Shown: positions 8,075-16,143 of the stretch, in pieces
How the letters are laid out: each line of letters starts with the position of its first letter
Numbering within the stretch: position 1 is the stretch's first letter
From: Firmicutes bacterium UBA5449
Lineage (GTDB): Bacteria; Bacillota; SHA-98; UBA4971
Direction: 5' to 3'
Length of the DNA stretch: 35,159 bases
Assembly (NCBI GenBank): GCA_002424305.1
Contig: DIQZ01000019.1
Span: 16,489-51,647 of the forward strand
The notes under the pieces: generated by a model
The model's input: only the letters and a program-made list of their open reading frames with translations
Told to the model about the DNA's origin: nothing
The model's database searches: none
Made by a program: the position numbers and the translations under genes

Positions 8075-9289
8075 ATGTCGCTAGAGGGAAACGTTTTGAT
8101 CGGGCAGTCCGGAGGACCGACTTCTGTGATTAACGGCAGTCTGTACAGTATAATCACAGAAGCAAAGAAGTACGGGTTTATTGGTGACATATACGGCGCG
8201 ATTCATGGTATAGAAGGAGTGCTGAATAAGCAACTGATTGATCTCAGGTGTGAGTCGGATGAGATAATAAAGGGACTTACGAGAACTCCCGGTGCTGCTT
8301 TGGGAGGATGTAGACACAAAGTACAAGATTCTGACCTGGAGACGATCTTTAAGGTATTTGACTCTGTCAATATTAAGTACTTCTTCTACATCGGTGGAAA
8401 TGATTCTATGGATACCGCCGATAGGCTCAATAAGGCTGCGGTAGAGCAGGGGTATGAACTTTGTGTGATTGGCGTCCCTAAGACCATAGATAATGACCTT
8501 CCTCTGACCCATCACTGTCCCGGTTTTGGCAGTTGTGCGAAATACGTGGCAACCTCCGTTAGGGAGGCAGGCATTCATACTGCTAGTATGTATACGTCTG
8601 AACCTGTTACCATCCTTCAAACTGTAGGAAGAAATACAGGATGGCTTCCAGGAGCGAGTGCACTTGCCAAGTCCGGGGGAGATGACGCTCCGCATCTTAT
8701 CTATTTCCCTGAGAATCCATTTGACATGGACAAGTTCTTAGAGGAAGTAGAGAGAACTTACAAGAGAATCGGCGGTGCCTTTATTGTAGTAGGTGAGGGG
8801 TTGAAGAGTGCAAGCGGGGATTATATACAGGTTCAAAGTGACGATGTCGCCACTGATGCTTTCGGCCATCCTATGCTGGGTGGGGTCAGCGAGTTCTTAA
8901 GAAACGCAATTGAAAGTAATTTGAAGATCAAAGCCCGCAATGTCAAACTCGACATTTGTCAGCAAGCTGCCATGCATTTTGCTTCCCGCAGGGATGTAAA
9001 CGACGCCATGGCAGTGGGAAAAGCCGGCGTTTTGGCCGCTGTTGAAGGCCTCAGCGGATTCATGGTGACTCTTCTGGCGGAGGAAGCACAAACCGGTTTA
9101 GCCGAATTGGCGCGTGTCGCCAACGTTGAACGGGAGGTGCCCAGGGAGTGGATAAATGAGGAGGGGAACTTTGTAACCACTGATTTCCTGGATTATGCCC
9201 GTCCCTTGATTCAGGGAGAGGTAAAGACACATATTGAAAATGGACTACCGGTTTATGTTAAACTCAGAAAAGAGTTCATAGAGTTGTAG
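8075..9289 (+). CDS. PPi-dependent 6-phosphofructokinase (diphosphate-fructose-6-phosphate 1-phosphotransferase type)
   Basis: The enzyme interconverts fructose 6-phosphate and fructose 1,6-bisphosphate. Its 404 residues are longer than ATP-type bacterial PfkA (about 320). The N-terminal NVLIGQSGGPTSVING is the phosphofructokinase P-loop region. GGNDS at 107-111 and PKTIDND at 135-141 carry the marks of PPi users: Asp in place of the ATP-site Gly, and Lys in place of the Gly of PGTIDND. The start ATG 8075 has AAGGAG about ten bases before it. It precedes a HAD phosphatase gene by 40 bases. PPi use saves ATP and makes the step reversible, which fits an energy-limited anaerobe. The cofactor choice is inferred from these two residues, not measured. 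Confidence 0.9.
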   Translation: MSLEGNVLIGQSGGPTSVINGSLYSIITEAKKYGFIGDIYGAIHGIEGVLNKQLIDLRCESDEIIKGLTRTPGAALGGCRHKVQDSDLETIFKVFDSVNIKYFFYIGGNDSMDTADRLNKAAVEQGYELCVIGVPKTIDNDLPLTHHCPGFGSCAKYVATSVREAGIHTASMYTSEPVTILQTVGRNTGWLPGASALAKSGGDDAPHLIYFPENPFDMDKFLEEVERTYKRIGGAFIVVGEGLKSASGDYIQVQSDDVATDAFGHPMLGGVSEFLRNAIESNLKIKARNVKLDICQQAAMHFASRRDVNDAMAVGKAGVLAAVEGLSGFMVTLLAEEAQTGLAELARVANVEREVPREWINEEGNFVTTDFLDYARPLIQGEVKTHIENGLPVYVKLRKEFIEL

Positions 9290-9329
9290 ATGAGTATGTT
9301 ATCTATTATGGTGATAAGGAGGTAGTTAG

Positions 9330-9953
9330 ATGAGTAAGATCGTAGCCTTTGATTTTGACGGAACCATCGTAGATTCCATGCCCCGTCTTGCTGATATTGC
9401 CTCTGAATTGATTAACCGATATTACGGGTTATCTTTGAAGATCAGCAGGGATTTGTATATTCTGACCTCAGGCCTCCCCTTCGTTGAACAGCTAGAATAC
9501 ATGTTTCCTGGGAAGAAGGGCAACCATGAGATTGTGGATGAGTTTGAACGAAAAAAGGAAGAGGAAGTTATGGACGAGCCTTTATTCCCTGAGACCAAAG
9601 AGGTGTTACGGGCTTTGGCAGCACAAGGGAATAAAGTCGTTATTTCCTCAAGCAATTTCCAACACATCATGGAGGACTACATGTTAGGATGCGGCCTGCG
9701 TCCTGACTTGGTCCTGGGACATAAAGAAGGCTTTTCAAAAGGAAGAGACCATTTCAATTACATCAAGAAGCACTTTAATGCTGATGCTAGTGACCTAATT
9801 TTTGTGGGCGATTCCTTGCGCGACCTTGACAAGGCCAGAGATAATGGTATACGTTTCATCGGAAGAATAGGCACATTCACAGCTAATGATTTCAAGCAAG
9901 CTGGTGCAGATGAAGTAATCCACGACCTAAGAGAATTAATGCAGGTTCTATGA
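9330..9953 (+). CDS. HAD-superfamily phosphatase
   Basis: The 207-residue protein starts at ATG after AAGGAGG. It opens with VAFDFDGTIVDSM, holding nucleophile Asp8 and acid/base Asp10. A four-helix cap region follows (about 15-85), then VVISSSNF with the motif II Ser, a Lys in GFSKGRDHF, and FVGDSLRDLDKARDNG as the Mg-binding motif IV. This is a class I cap HAD phosphatase of the phosphoglycolate/beta-phosphoglucomutase type; the substrate cannot be read from sequence. It follows the phosphofructokinase gene closely and may be co-transcribed, suggesting but not proving a sugar-phosphate substrate. Confidence 0.85.
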   Translation: MSKIVAFDFDGTIVDSMPRLADIASELINRYYGLSLKISRDLYILTSGLPFVEQLEYMFPGKKGNHEIVDEFERKKEEEVMDEPLFPETKEVLRALAAQGNKVVISSSNFQHIMEDYMLGCGLRPDLVLGHKEGFSKGRDHFNYIKKHFNADASDLIFVGDSLRDLDKARDNGIRFIGRIGTFTANDFKQAGADEVIHDLRELMQVL

Positions 9954-10141
9954 TCTGGAAAGCTTTGTTCTTGACTTGCTTGGACGGCTTCTTAGCGAAC
10001 TTCTGATGCTGCCTGATTTGGTTAGCCGGCGGGCCGGATACACTCTTTAGAAGGAAAACCGGGAATGAAGTGGAATCAATCAATGTAATATGGCACCGTA
10101 TCTTCGTGCAGGGAAGAAACGTTAAGGAGAGTTGACGCTGG

Positions 10142-10285
10142 ATGAAAAGGTTTGAGTACAAATGTGTTTTCATTTGGGGACTTGGTGAAACAACGAGAAG
10201 AATCTTAAACGAGTACGGGCAACAAGGATGGGAGCTTGTGTGCGTTTGGGGGCCTTGGCACTACTTGAAAAGACCACTGGACTAA
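10142..10285 (+). CDS. DUF4177-like 47-residue protein
   Basis: A short frame starts at ATG 10142 with AAGGAG about 12 bases before it. The product, MKRFEYKCVFIWGLGETTRR then ILNEYGQQGWELVCVWGPWHYLKR, matches the DUF4177 pattern of an N-terminal YEYK strand, LN..G..GWEL, and a closing Y.KR. A stop lies directly upstream in frame, so the start is fixed. The pcp gene begins 12 bases after its stop, which points to one operon. DUF4177 proteins are tiny and of unknown function. Confidence 0.75.
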   Translation: MKRFEYKCVFIWGLGETTRRILNEYGQQGWELVCVWGPWHYLKRPLD

Positions 10286-10297
10286 AGGGGCTTGAAC

Positions 10298-10921
10298 ATG
10301 TTGAGAATACTCGTAACAGGTTTTGATCCATTTGGCGGTGCAACTGTGAATCCTGCTTCTTTAGCAGTGCAGAAACTGGGAAACATGATGCGAGGCAATG
10401 TTCAAGTAATAGCGCGAGAAATACCAACGGTATTTGGCAAGTCTGCAAAGGTTGTGCAAGATGCGATCCTGGGACTTTCGCCTGATGCGGTTATCAGTGT
10501 AGGACAGGCAGGTGGAACTCCCGGCATCCGCGTGGAAAGGATAGCGCTCAATCTGGATGATGCAAGGATTCCTGACAATGAAGGGAATTCTCCCTGCGAT
10601 TCTCCAATTGATCCTACCGGGCCGGTTGCTTATTGGGCTACCATACCTGTGCGAGACGTAGTGGACGAAATCCAGCGGAAAGGCATACCCGCATTCATTT
10701 CATATAACGCAGGCACTTTCGTCTGTAACCACGTATTCTACTCAACCTGCAATTTCATAGCCATGAAGAATATGCCTATTAAGGTTGGATTCATACATGT
10801 TCCTTACCTTCCTTGTCAGGCAACTGCGAAGGAACAGGCTCCGAGCATGTCCTTAGACTGCATAGTCACTGCATTGGAAGTAGCTCTTGAGGTAGTCGCT
10901 GAGTCAATTGCAGTCGACTAA
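10298..10921 (+). CDS. pcp: Pyroglutamyl-peptidase I (C15)
   Basis: The enzyme removes N-terminal pyroglutamate from peptides in the cytoplasm. I start at ATG 10298, seven bases after AAAGGGG; the frame also has a TTG at 10292. The 207 residues match the usual length. The opening is LVTGFDPFGGATVNPA, and the catalytic triad is visible as Glu80 (GIRVERIALN), Cys143 (YNAGTFVCNHVFY) and His167 (GFIHVPYLP). Its 3' end overlaps the convergent NUDIX gene by four bases. It fits the peptide-degrading flavour of the window, along with M20 and PepT-like enzymes. Confidence 0.93.
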   Translation: MLRILVTGFDPFGGATVNPASLAVQKLGNMMRGNVQVIAREIPTVFGKSAKVVQDAILGLSPDAVISVGQAGGTPGIRVERIALNLDDARIPDNEGNSPCDSPIDPTGPVAYWATIPVRDVVDEIQRKGIPAFISYNAGTFVCNHVFYSTCNFIAMKNMPIKVGFIHVPYLPCQATAKEQAPSMSLDCIVTALEVALEVVAESIAVD

Positions 10922-11376
10922 TTAACGTCCCCTAAGTATATTGCACGCGTTTGAATGGGCAACACGAGGTAGCGCTTTATCGCCTTTGGATAGATTCGGT
11001 GAGTTTCAAGGTCACGAAGACTAAGCCATTCAACAGAGATCTGACTTGTGTCAGGCTGCACACCATTGTGTGGGACTTGATCCTCAGGTAAGGTACATAG
11101 AAACATTAGCTCTATTTGATGTATGTCCGGTTCAATTTCGGCAAATTCGTGGTTTCTTGCGATGTAGTCTCGGATAAAAACCAGATCTCCGATTTCTACC
11201 TCAACCCCGATTTCTTCTCTACATTCGCGTTTGAGAGCCTCGTGTAACGATTCCCCCGGCATTTGCCCGCCTCCGGGCAGGAGATAGAATATGCCCCAGG
11301 GATCTGTATTCTTTGTTACTAAGAGTTTATCGTCCTGAATAATGACAGCTTTCACAGAGACCCTGACAGGTTTCAT
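10918..11376 (-). CDS. NUDIX hydrolase
   Basis: The 152-residue protein hydrolyses a nucleoside-diphosphate-linked substrate. I place the start at the ATG complementary to 11374-11376 (MKPVRVSVKAV) because AAAGGAGG precedes it; the frame extends to 11418 without a better site. The Nudix box is complete: Gly36, Glu42, Arg50-Glu51 and Glu54-Glu55-x-Gly57 in GGGQMPGESLHEALKRECRE and what follows. The C-terminal half (QIELMFLCTL, VEWLSLRDLETHRIYP) is typical of MutT/ADP-ribose-type proteins. A TATAAT on the minus strand at 11407-11412 may be its -10. The specific substrate cannot be told. Confidence 0.88.
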   Translation of the reverse strand: MKPVRVSVKAVIIQDDKLLVTKNTDPWGIFYLLPGGGQMPGESLHEALKRECREEIGVEVEIGDLVFIRDYIARNHEFAEIEPDIHQIELMFLCTLPEDQVPHNGVQPDTSQISVEWLSLRDLETHRIYPKAIKRYLVLPIQTRAIYLGDVN

Positions 11377-11530
11377 AGTATCCTCCTTTGATGCGATAGT
11401 ATCTTGATTATATTGCATATAGGTTTTGTGTCCATGAGGAAGAGGAGTTTCGTGCCTGTTTGTGGAATTTCAAATCTAGATCACGACCGTTCAAGAAGTA
11501 TGTCGTCTTGCGTCTAATCGGAGGGTGAAT

Positions 11531-11764
11531 ATGCAATCTACTTTCAGGATGGATCTAGCCTACTTGCTTGTAGGTATTATTGTCGGTATTATCCTCGGGA
11601 TTAATCTGTCAATGTTATACTCCCGGATATTTGGTGCTCGTTCCGGTTCGGAGAGGAAGTTAAGGCAACAAATCCGCGAGCTGGAGATGCGAATCAGGGA
11701 TAAAGATCGCTATATCAAGGAAGCAATCAAATCGGCTAAACGTGAAGGTGCGAATTCCGGATAA
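11531..11764 (+). CDS. Small membrane-anchored coiled-coil protein
   Basis: The 77-residue protein starts at ATG 11531 behind GGAGGG; a GTG at 11525 in the same frame lies within that site. It has a transmembrane helix (YLLVGIIVGIILGINLSML, residues about 10-29), then a highly charged helix with heptads (RKLRQQIRELEMRIRDKDRY then IKEAIKSAKREG) that should lie in the cytoplasm. No family is recognised. It is first in a run of three small genes on the same strand with gaps of 26 and 12 bases. Confidence 0.75.
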   Translation: MQSTFRMDLAYLLVGIIVGIILGINLSMLYSRIFGARSGSERKLRQQIRELEMRIRDKDRYIKEAIKSAKREGANSG

Positions 11765-11790
11765 TAATGCTTAATCAGGGAGGTGTTCAG

Positions 11791-12087
11791 ATGAGCAGGC
11801 TCGCTAAGACAGCTGCAGTTGGAGGAGTAGGATACCTCGGAGGCCTTCTTATTGAGCGTGGCCTTGAGAGTGTTACAGGTCTTGATTTCGTGGACGGGCT
11901 TTTTGCGGTGGCAGGCTCTGTGCTCGCTGCCATGTATGTAAACCGTGACATGGTTGAAGCTGCGTCCCGGAACATAAAAGTCATGTTCGGCAAGGATCCC
12001 ATCCAGATTACAGAAGGTGAGTGGAAAGAATTCAAGAAGAAGAACCCCAAGACTGCCCAATGGCTTGAGAAAGCTCTGGACGTGTGA
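11791..12087 (+). CDS. Small hypothetical protein with hydrophobic N-terminal half
   Basis: The 98-residue protein starts at ATG 11791, with GGGAGGTG well placed before it; an upstream in-frame ATG at 11767 lacks such a site. Residues 5-20 (AKTAAVGGVGYLGGLL) and 34-52 (VDGLFAVAGSVLAAMYV) are moderately hydrophobic, Gly/Ala-rich and may be membrane-active helices. The C-terminal third, VMFGKDPIQITEGEWKEFKK followed by a K/P/W-containing tail, is soluble and basic. No known family is recognised. It is the middle gene of the three-gene set. Confidence 0.75.
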   Translation: MSRLAKTAAVGGVGYLGGLLIERGLESVTGLDFVDGLFAVAGSVLAAMYVNRDMVEAASRNIKVMFGKDPIQITEGEWKEFKKKNPKTAQWLEKALDV

Positions 12088-12099
12088 GGGAGGTTTCTG

Positions 12100-12537
12100 T
12101 TGTTTGATCAATTTGTGTTGAAGGTGCTGGTAGGCCTTGGTACTAAACTAGGTATTGATGAGGTCAAAAAACGTGGATGGATGCCTCAGTCGTATTATGT
12201 GCATGCCTCCCTTCAAGCCTTGAAGCGTGATGACTTAGATCAAGCTGTCCGAAACTATAACCTGTCCGTACAGAAGAAGAGATCCAGCGAGAGGACTCAA
12301 GTAGCCTACGAGATAATTGAATGTGCCCTTGATATTCGGATCACCAAAACTCAAGACAAATTAACTGAAATCCATAGAGCACTTTATCCTTCCGTGTTTT
12401 CGGTTCAGTACTGGAAGAGCCTCTTTTCAAGAAATCGCTCAGAGGTCAGAAAAAAACTTCGTGCAGAAGAGCAAGGATATAGGGAGGCCCTTGAAGTACT
12501 GGAGAGTCTGAAATCACAGCTGACTCTTTCACCCTGA
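12100..12537 (+). CDS. Hypothetical helical protein, third gene of the small operon
   Basis: The 145-residue protein starts at TTG (LFDQFVLKV) with GAGGGAGG before it. The N-terminal FVLKVLVGLGTKLGIDEVKK could be an amphipathic membrane-associated helix. Residues about 33-60, ASLQALKRDDLDQAVRNYNL and following, resemble a single TPR-like helical pair. The C-terminal part is a long basic/acidic helix (RKKLRAEEQGYREALEVLES). The twelve-base gap from the previous gene implies co-translation. The function is unknown. Confidence 0.75.
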   Translation: MFDQFVLKVLVGLGTKLGIDEVKKRGWMPQSYYVHASLQALKRDDLDQAVRNYNLSVQKKRSSERTQVAYEIIECALDIRITKTQDKLTEIHRALYPSVFSVQYWKSLFSRNRSEVRKKLRAEEQGYREALEVLESLKSQLTLSP

Positions 12538-12679
12538 TCATTCCTAATCTGTATCTTCATGTGAGCAAAGCACAGTAACTTTCCATATCATATCAGGATT
12601 GTACCCAAATCTAGTAGAGACAGAGGAATAATGCGTCCGTGTCAGAATAAGTCACAGGAGACTATTACTCAAGGAGTAG

Positions 12680-13780
12680 GTGGGTAGTTTGGAGAAAGCA
12701 GTTATTGATGAGTTCGTTGAACTGGTGAGTATTGATGCAGAGTCAGGCAATGAGGCTGAAATAGTCTCTGTTGTTATGGGCAAGCTCCGCGATATCGGCT
12801 TGGATGTAGAGATGGACGGTGCCGGCAGTAAGTTGGGCAGTAATGCAGGTAACGTGATTGCAAGAGCAGGTGAGGGAGACCCGATTATTTTGTGTGCCCA
12901 CCTTGACAGGGTGAAGCCTGGTAAGGGGATAAAGCCTGTAATAGAGAACGGAATAATCAAGTCTTCGGGAGATACGATATTGGCTGCAGATGATATCTCA
13001 GGAGTTGTCGCCATACTGGCAGGCTTGAGGGAGGCTAAGAAACATAGGTCTTTACCTGCTGTGGAGGTTGTGTTTACCGTAAGCGAAGAGACTCGTCTGT
13101 CAGGTTCAAGGCACTTAGATTATTCACGTCTCCTGAGTAAGATGGCGTACATATTTGACGCTTCCGGTCCGGTAGGCACTGTCGTAACTTCCAGCCCCAC
13201 CCACGTGGGATTTGACGTGCATGTTGTAGGTCAGGCTGCTCATGCTGCCGTGAACCCTCAAGACGGAGTTAGCGCCATCCAAGCTGCAGCCATCGTCATT
13301 AGCAAGCTTCCTTTCGGTTGGGTTGATGACCACACAACCACTAACGTAGGCGTGCTGAGCGGGGGAGACGCGACAAACATCGTTTGCGATAACGTCAGGT
13401 TCAAAGGCGAAATCAGAAGTCTTGTGGCAAGTAGGGCATCGGAGCTTGCGAATGAATTTACAGGAACCATCGTCTGTGAGGCAGAGGCACGCGGTGCGAA
13501 GGCTGAAGTTACAACTGCAATGGAGTACAGTGGCTATACCATTGACCGAAATGCTCCTGTAGCCCGGCGGATTGTTGAAGCACTTCGCAAAATAGGTATT
13601 ACTGCGACGTTTGAATCCACCATGGGTGGAAGCGACGGTAATATCTTCAATGCTAACGGTATATCCAGTATAGTATTGGGCACAGGATGTCAGCTGGTAC
13701 ATTCAACTCGTGAATTCATCCCCGTATCTGAGCTTGTGGCATCAGCCAGGCTAGTCGAATCGCTGCTGTCGGTTTCATAA
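12680..13780 (+). CDS. PepT-like M20 peptidase (copy 1)
   Basis: The protein is 366 residues from GTG 12680; a TTG at 12689 (MEKAVIDEF) is an alternative and the spacing to AAGGAG/AGGTGGG does not decide. M20B metal and catalytic residues are visible: CAHLDRV (His ligand and Asp), AADDISG (bridging Asp), VSEETRLSG (catalytic Glu and ligand Glu) and LVHSTRE (C-terminal His). The lid domain has GQAAHAAVNPQDGVSAIQAA. Family members remove N-terminal residues from short peptides or cleave N-acyl bonds. It is clearly paralogous to the gene at 22457, sharing long stretches such as PFGWVD, NIVC and the SGDT.L.ADD block. The gap to the nitroreductase-like gene is about 100 bases. Confidence 0.87.
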   Translation: MGSLEKAVIDEFVELVSIDAESGNEAEIVSVVMGKLRDIGLDVEMDGAGSKLGSNAGNVIARAGEGDPIILCAHLDRVKPGKGIKPVIENGIIKSSGDTILAADDISGVVAILAGLREAKKHRSLPAVEVVFTVSEETRLSGSRHLDYSRLLSKMAYIFDASGPVGTVVTSSPTHVGFDVHVVGQAAHAAVNPQDGVSAIQAAAIVISKLPFGWVDDHTTTNVGVLSGGDATNIVCDNVRFKGEIRSLVASRASELANEFTGTIVCEAEARGAKAEVTTAMEYSGYTIDRNAPVARRIVEALRKIGITATFESTMGGSDGNIFNANGISSIVLGTGCQLVHSTREFIPVSELVASARLVESLLSVS

Positions 13781-13882
13781 AGCTCGCATGTTAGAGCTTG
13801 GGCGAGACTCCGGAGGCAGACCAGTGGTTTACCGCAAGTCAGGCAGATGTTATGATTTGGCTCACTGAAAGGAGATAGCGCC

Positions 13883-14746
13883 GTGATTCGGCAAGACCTT
13901 GCAAGCCGCTGGTACAAAGCGATATTTGCCCGCCATTCGGTAAGAGCGTATGACGGCAGCTCCGTGCCGGATGGCATGCGAAATGAGATTGATCTGTTAC
14001 TGGATGGGTTTTCACCCATGTGCGAAGGAGCAAGAGCTGTACTGCTTGAAGGCGGTAGCTCAGAAATTCTCGCGGGATTCCTTGGCGCTTTCGGCAGAAT
14101 ACGCGGGGCAGATTTGGTATTAGTACTAATAGGGGATACATCCTATCCCAACTACGAAGTAGCCGTCGGCTTTCTCGGGGAAGGGATCATTCTTCATGCG
14201 ACATCCTTAGGTCTCGGAACGTGCTGGGTGAGCGGCACATACAGTCGCAAAGCGGTAGAAGTTCGGGTCGAGCTAAGAGATGGGGAGAAGGTAATGGCGG
14301 TATCTCCTATAGGCTTTGCCGCAGGGCACTCTGCAGAGGCGCACCTTGCGGAGGCTTCCCTTGCAGCCCGCCAAGAGCAAGAGGTAAGGGGAAAGGCTAT
14401 GGAAGCATCTACAGGTTTACATAAGAGAAAACCCCTTAAGTCCTTAGTCCGCGGGCTTGCTATTGAAGACTGGCCGCCTGGTTACCCGGAGATGTTGGAG
14501 GCAGCCCGCCTTGCACCGTCTGCAGTCAACAGACAACCTTGGCGATTTACAGTTGAATCGGACCGGATAGTCGTATCTGCTGCCAGATTTGAGCTGCTTC
14601 CTATGGCTGCGAGGAGACTGGACTGTGGCATCTCTATGCTTCATCTTGAGGTCGCGGCCGATGCAAACGGTGTCCAAGGAGAGTGGGAATTCCTTGGTAA
14701 TCCTCCTGCGGTAGCGGAATACGTTAGTCGGCGCAGAGATTTATGA
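13883..14746 (+). CDS. Nitroreductase-family protein
   Basis: The 287-residue protein starts at GTG with AAGGAG about ten bases before it. IFARHSVRAYDGSSVP is the N-terminal nitroreductase signature that binds the FMN phosphate. LGEGIILHATSLGLGTCWVSGTY is the second conserved block. The C-terminal half contains EMLEAARLAPSAVNRQPWRF, the other FMN-contact motif, which in ordinary nitroreductases comes near the N-terminus. The order is therefore that of the larger putative nitroreductase type, apparently a two-module arrangement in one chain. It is cytoplasmic, and the redox substrate is unknown. It lies between a peptidase and an MFS gene on the same strand. Confidence 0.8.
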   Translation: MIRQDLASRWYKAIFARHSVRAYDGSSVPDGMRNEIDLLLDGFSPMCEGARAVLLEGGSSEILAGFLGAFGRIRGADLVLVLIGDTSYPNYEVAVGFLGEGIILHATSLGLGTCWVSGTYSRKAVEVRVELRDGEKVMAVSPIGFAAGHSAEAHLAEASLAARQEQEVRGKAMEASTGLHKRKPLKSLVRGLAIEDWPPGYPEMLEAARLAPSAVNRQPWRFTVESDRIVVSAARFELLPMAARRLDCGISMLHLEVAADANGVQGEWEFLGNPPAVAEYVSRRRDL

Positions 14747-14874
14747 TTTCAGGGTATATAATGATGGGCGATGCGGGGATGCCAAGACAAAATAACACAT
14801 AATGTGAAGAGATCCATGAAAGAAAGATCGGTTGACAACCGGCGAACCGGGCAAACCGTGAAGGGGACGGCGTA

Positions 14875-16143
14875 ATGACATCAGACGATACCAACTCACC
14901 GATCCGCGGGGGAACGCAAGAGAAATCCGCGTCTCTACTCAACCGGACTCTCATTGTTTTTCTTGCCGGGATGATTCTCGCTAACATTGCATCACGTATG
15001 AACCATCCCATGATTCCCCTTTATGTTCAGTCTCTGGGTGCAAGCGTGCAGCAGGTGGGGTTCTTCTTTACCATTACATCTGTGGTGCCGTTAGTGTTTC
15101 AGATACTGGGAGGATTTGTGTCTGATTCCATCGGCCGCCTTAAGGCAATCGCTATCGGTAGTGTCGCCGGCATAGTAGGGTACGTTCTTTACATTACTGC
15201 GCCTTCATGGCAGTGGCTCATCATCGCGCAGGGCATTTCATCCCTTGCAAGCTGCTTTGTTGCACCAAGTTTCCAGGCGTTTATCGCTGAGCAATCGACA
15301 GAGGAGACACGCGCTCGCGTCTTTGCTACAGTGGAATCCATCTATATGGTAGTCGGTGTTGTCGGTCCCCCTATTGGGGGTCTGGTATCACAGAAATATG
15401 GCTATCGCGCTATGTTTATCGTGGCAGGTGTGTTCTACGGCATTGCCACAATTATTCGAGTAGTCATGGCCAGGAACACCAAAAGTAAAAGCGTTGAACC
15501 GGGTCGACATGGATTCAACTTAGCCGGATTGAAGCAAAGTGTTGGCCAAATGGCTGCTCTGGTCCTGGCAGGGGGCGCAGTTACGTGGATATTCATATCA
15601 GACGGAGTCTTTGACGTGGCAATGAGCATATCGGGAAGGCTTGAACCACTCTACCATAGCAGTATCATAGGGTTGTCTAATGTCGAGATCAGTTCGTTTG
15701 CCTCGATCTTTCATGGAACTATGATGGTTCTACTGCCATTGGGAGGCTGGTTTGCTGATAAAGCAGGGGAGCGGGCAGGGATTGTCGTAGGTCATCTTTT
15801 CTTTGCCGCCGGAGCACTGGTGTTTCTCTTTGGTAACATGTATGCCCACTTTGCTATAGTATCGATATTATATGGAATTGGCGGGTCATTAATGAGTCCT
15901 TCATATAACTCTCTGATTTCCAAGGTTGTTCCTTTGAATATGCGCGGAGTTGCCTACGGACTGTTTTCCACCAGTTTGGGATTCATATCATTACCTGCAC
16001 CATACATCGGAGGCATAATGTGGAAGTTGTTGGGGCCAAAAGCGCCTTTCTTCGTGCCTCTAATCGCCGGCCTTGTAGTTACACCATTACTATGGTTAAA
16101 ATTGGGGCAAACAATTGACACTCCTAAAGCCCATATTTCTTGA
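14875..16143 (+). CDS. MFS transporter
   Basis: The 422-residue protein starts at ATG after a GAAGGGGACGG site. About twelve hydrophobic segments in two halves are visible. GGFVSDSIGRLKAIAIG between helices 2 and 3 is the MFS loop signature (G..aD..GrR), with a partial repeat GGWFADKAGERAGIVVG in the second half. This pattern is common in drug or metabolite efflux permeases of the DHA1 type, but the substrate cannot be assigned. Its 3' end overlaps the convergent sigma-54 regulator gene by 20 bases, with no terminator between them. Confidence 0.87.
   Translation: MTSDDTNSPIRGGTQEKSASLLNRTLIVFLAGMILANIASRMNHPMIPLYVQSLGASVQQVGFFFTITSVVPLVFQILGGFVSDSIGRLKAIAIGSVAGIVGYVLYITAPSWQWLIIAQGISSLASCFVAPSFQAFIAEQSTEETRARVFATVESIYMVVGVVGPPIGGLVSQKYGYRAMFIVAGVFYGIATIIRVVMARNTKSKSVEPGRHGFNLAGLKQSVGQMAALVLAGGAVTWIFISDGVFDVAMSISGRLEPLYHSSIIGLSNVEISSFASIFHGTMMVLLPLGGWFADKAGERAGIVVGHLFFAAGALVFLFGNMYAHFAIVSILYGIGGSLMSPSYNSLISKVVPLNMRGVAYGLFSTSLGFISLPAPYIGGIMWKLLGPKAPFFVPLIAGLVVTPLLWLKLGQTIDTPKAHIS

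Noticed and set aside
8081..8695. 204-codon minus-strand frame opposite the phosphofructokinase gene
   Set aside because: It is fully antisense to a gene with clear catalytic motifs and its translation shows no family features.
13124..13702. 192-codon minus-strand frame opposite the PepT-like gene
   Set aside because: Antisense shadow of a well-supported peptidase, with no ribosome-binding site or motif.
13780..13799. Hairpin AAGCTC/GAGCTT after the first PepT-like gene
   Set aside because: Only six base pairs with no T-run; too weak to call a terminator.
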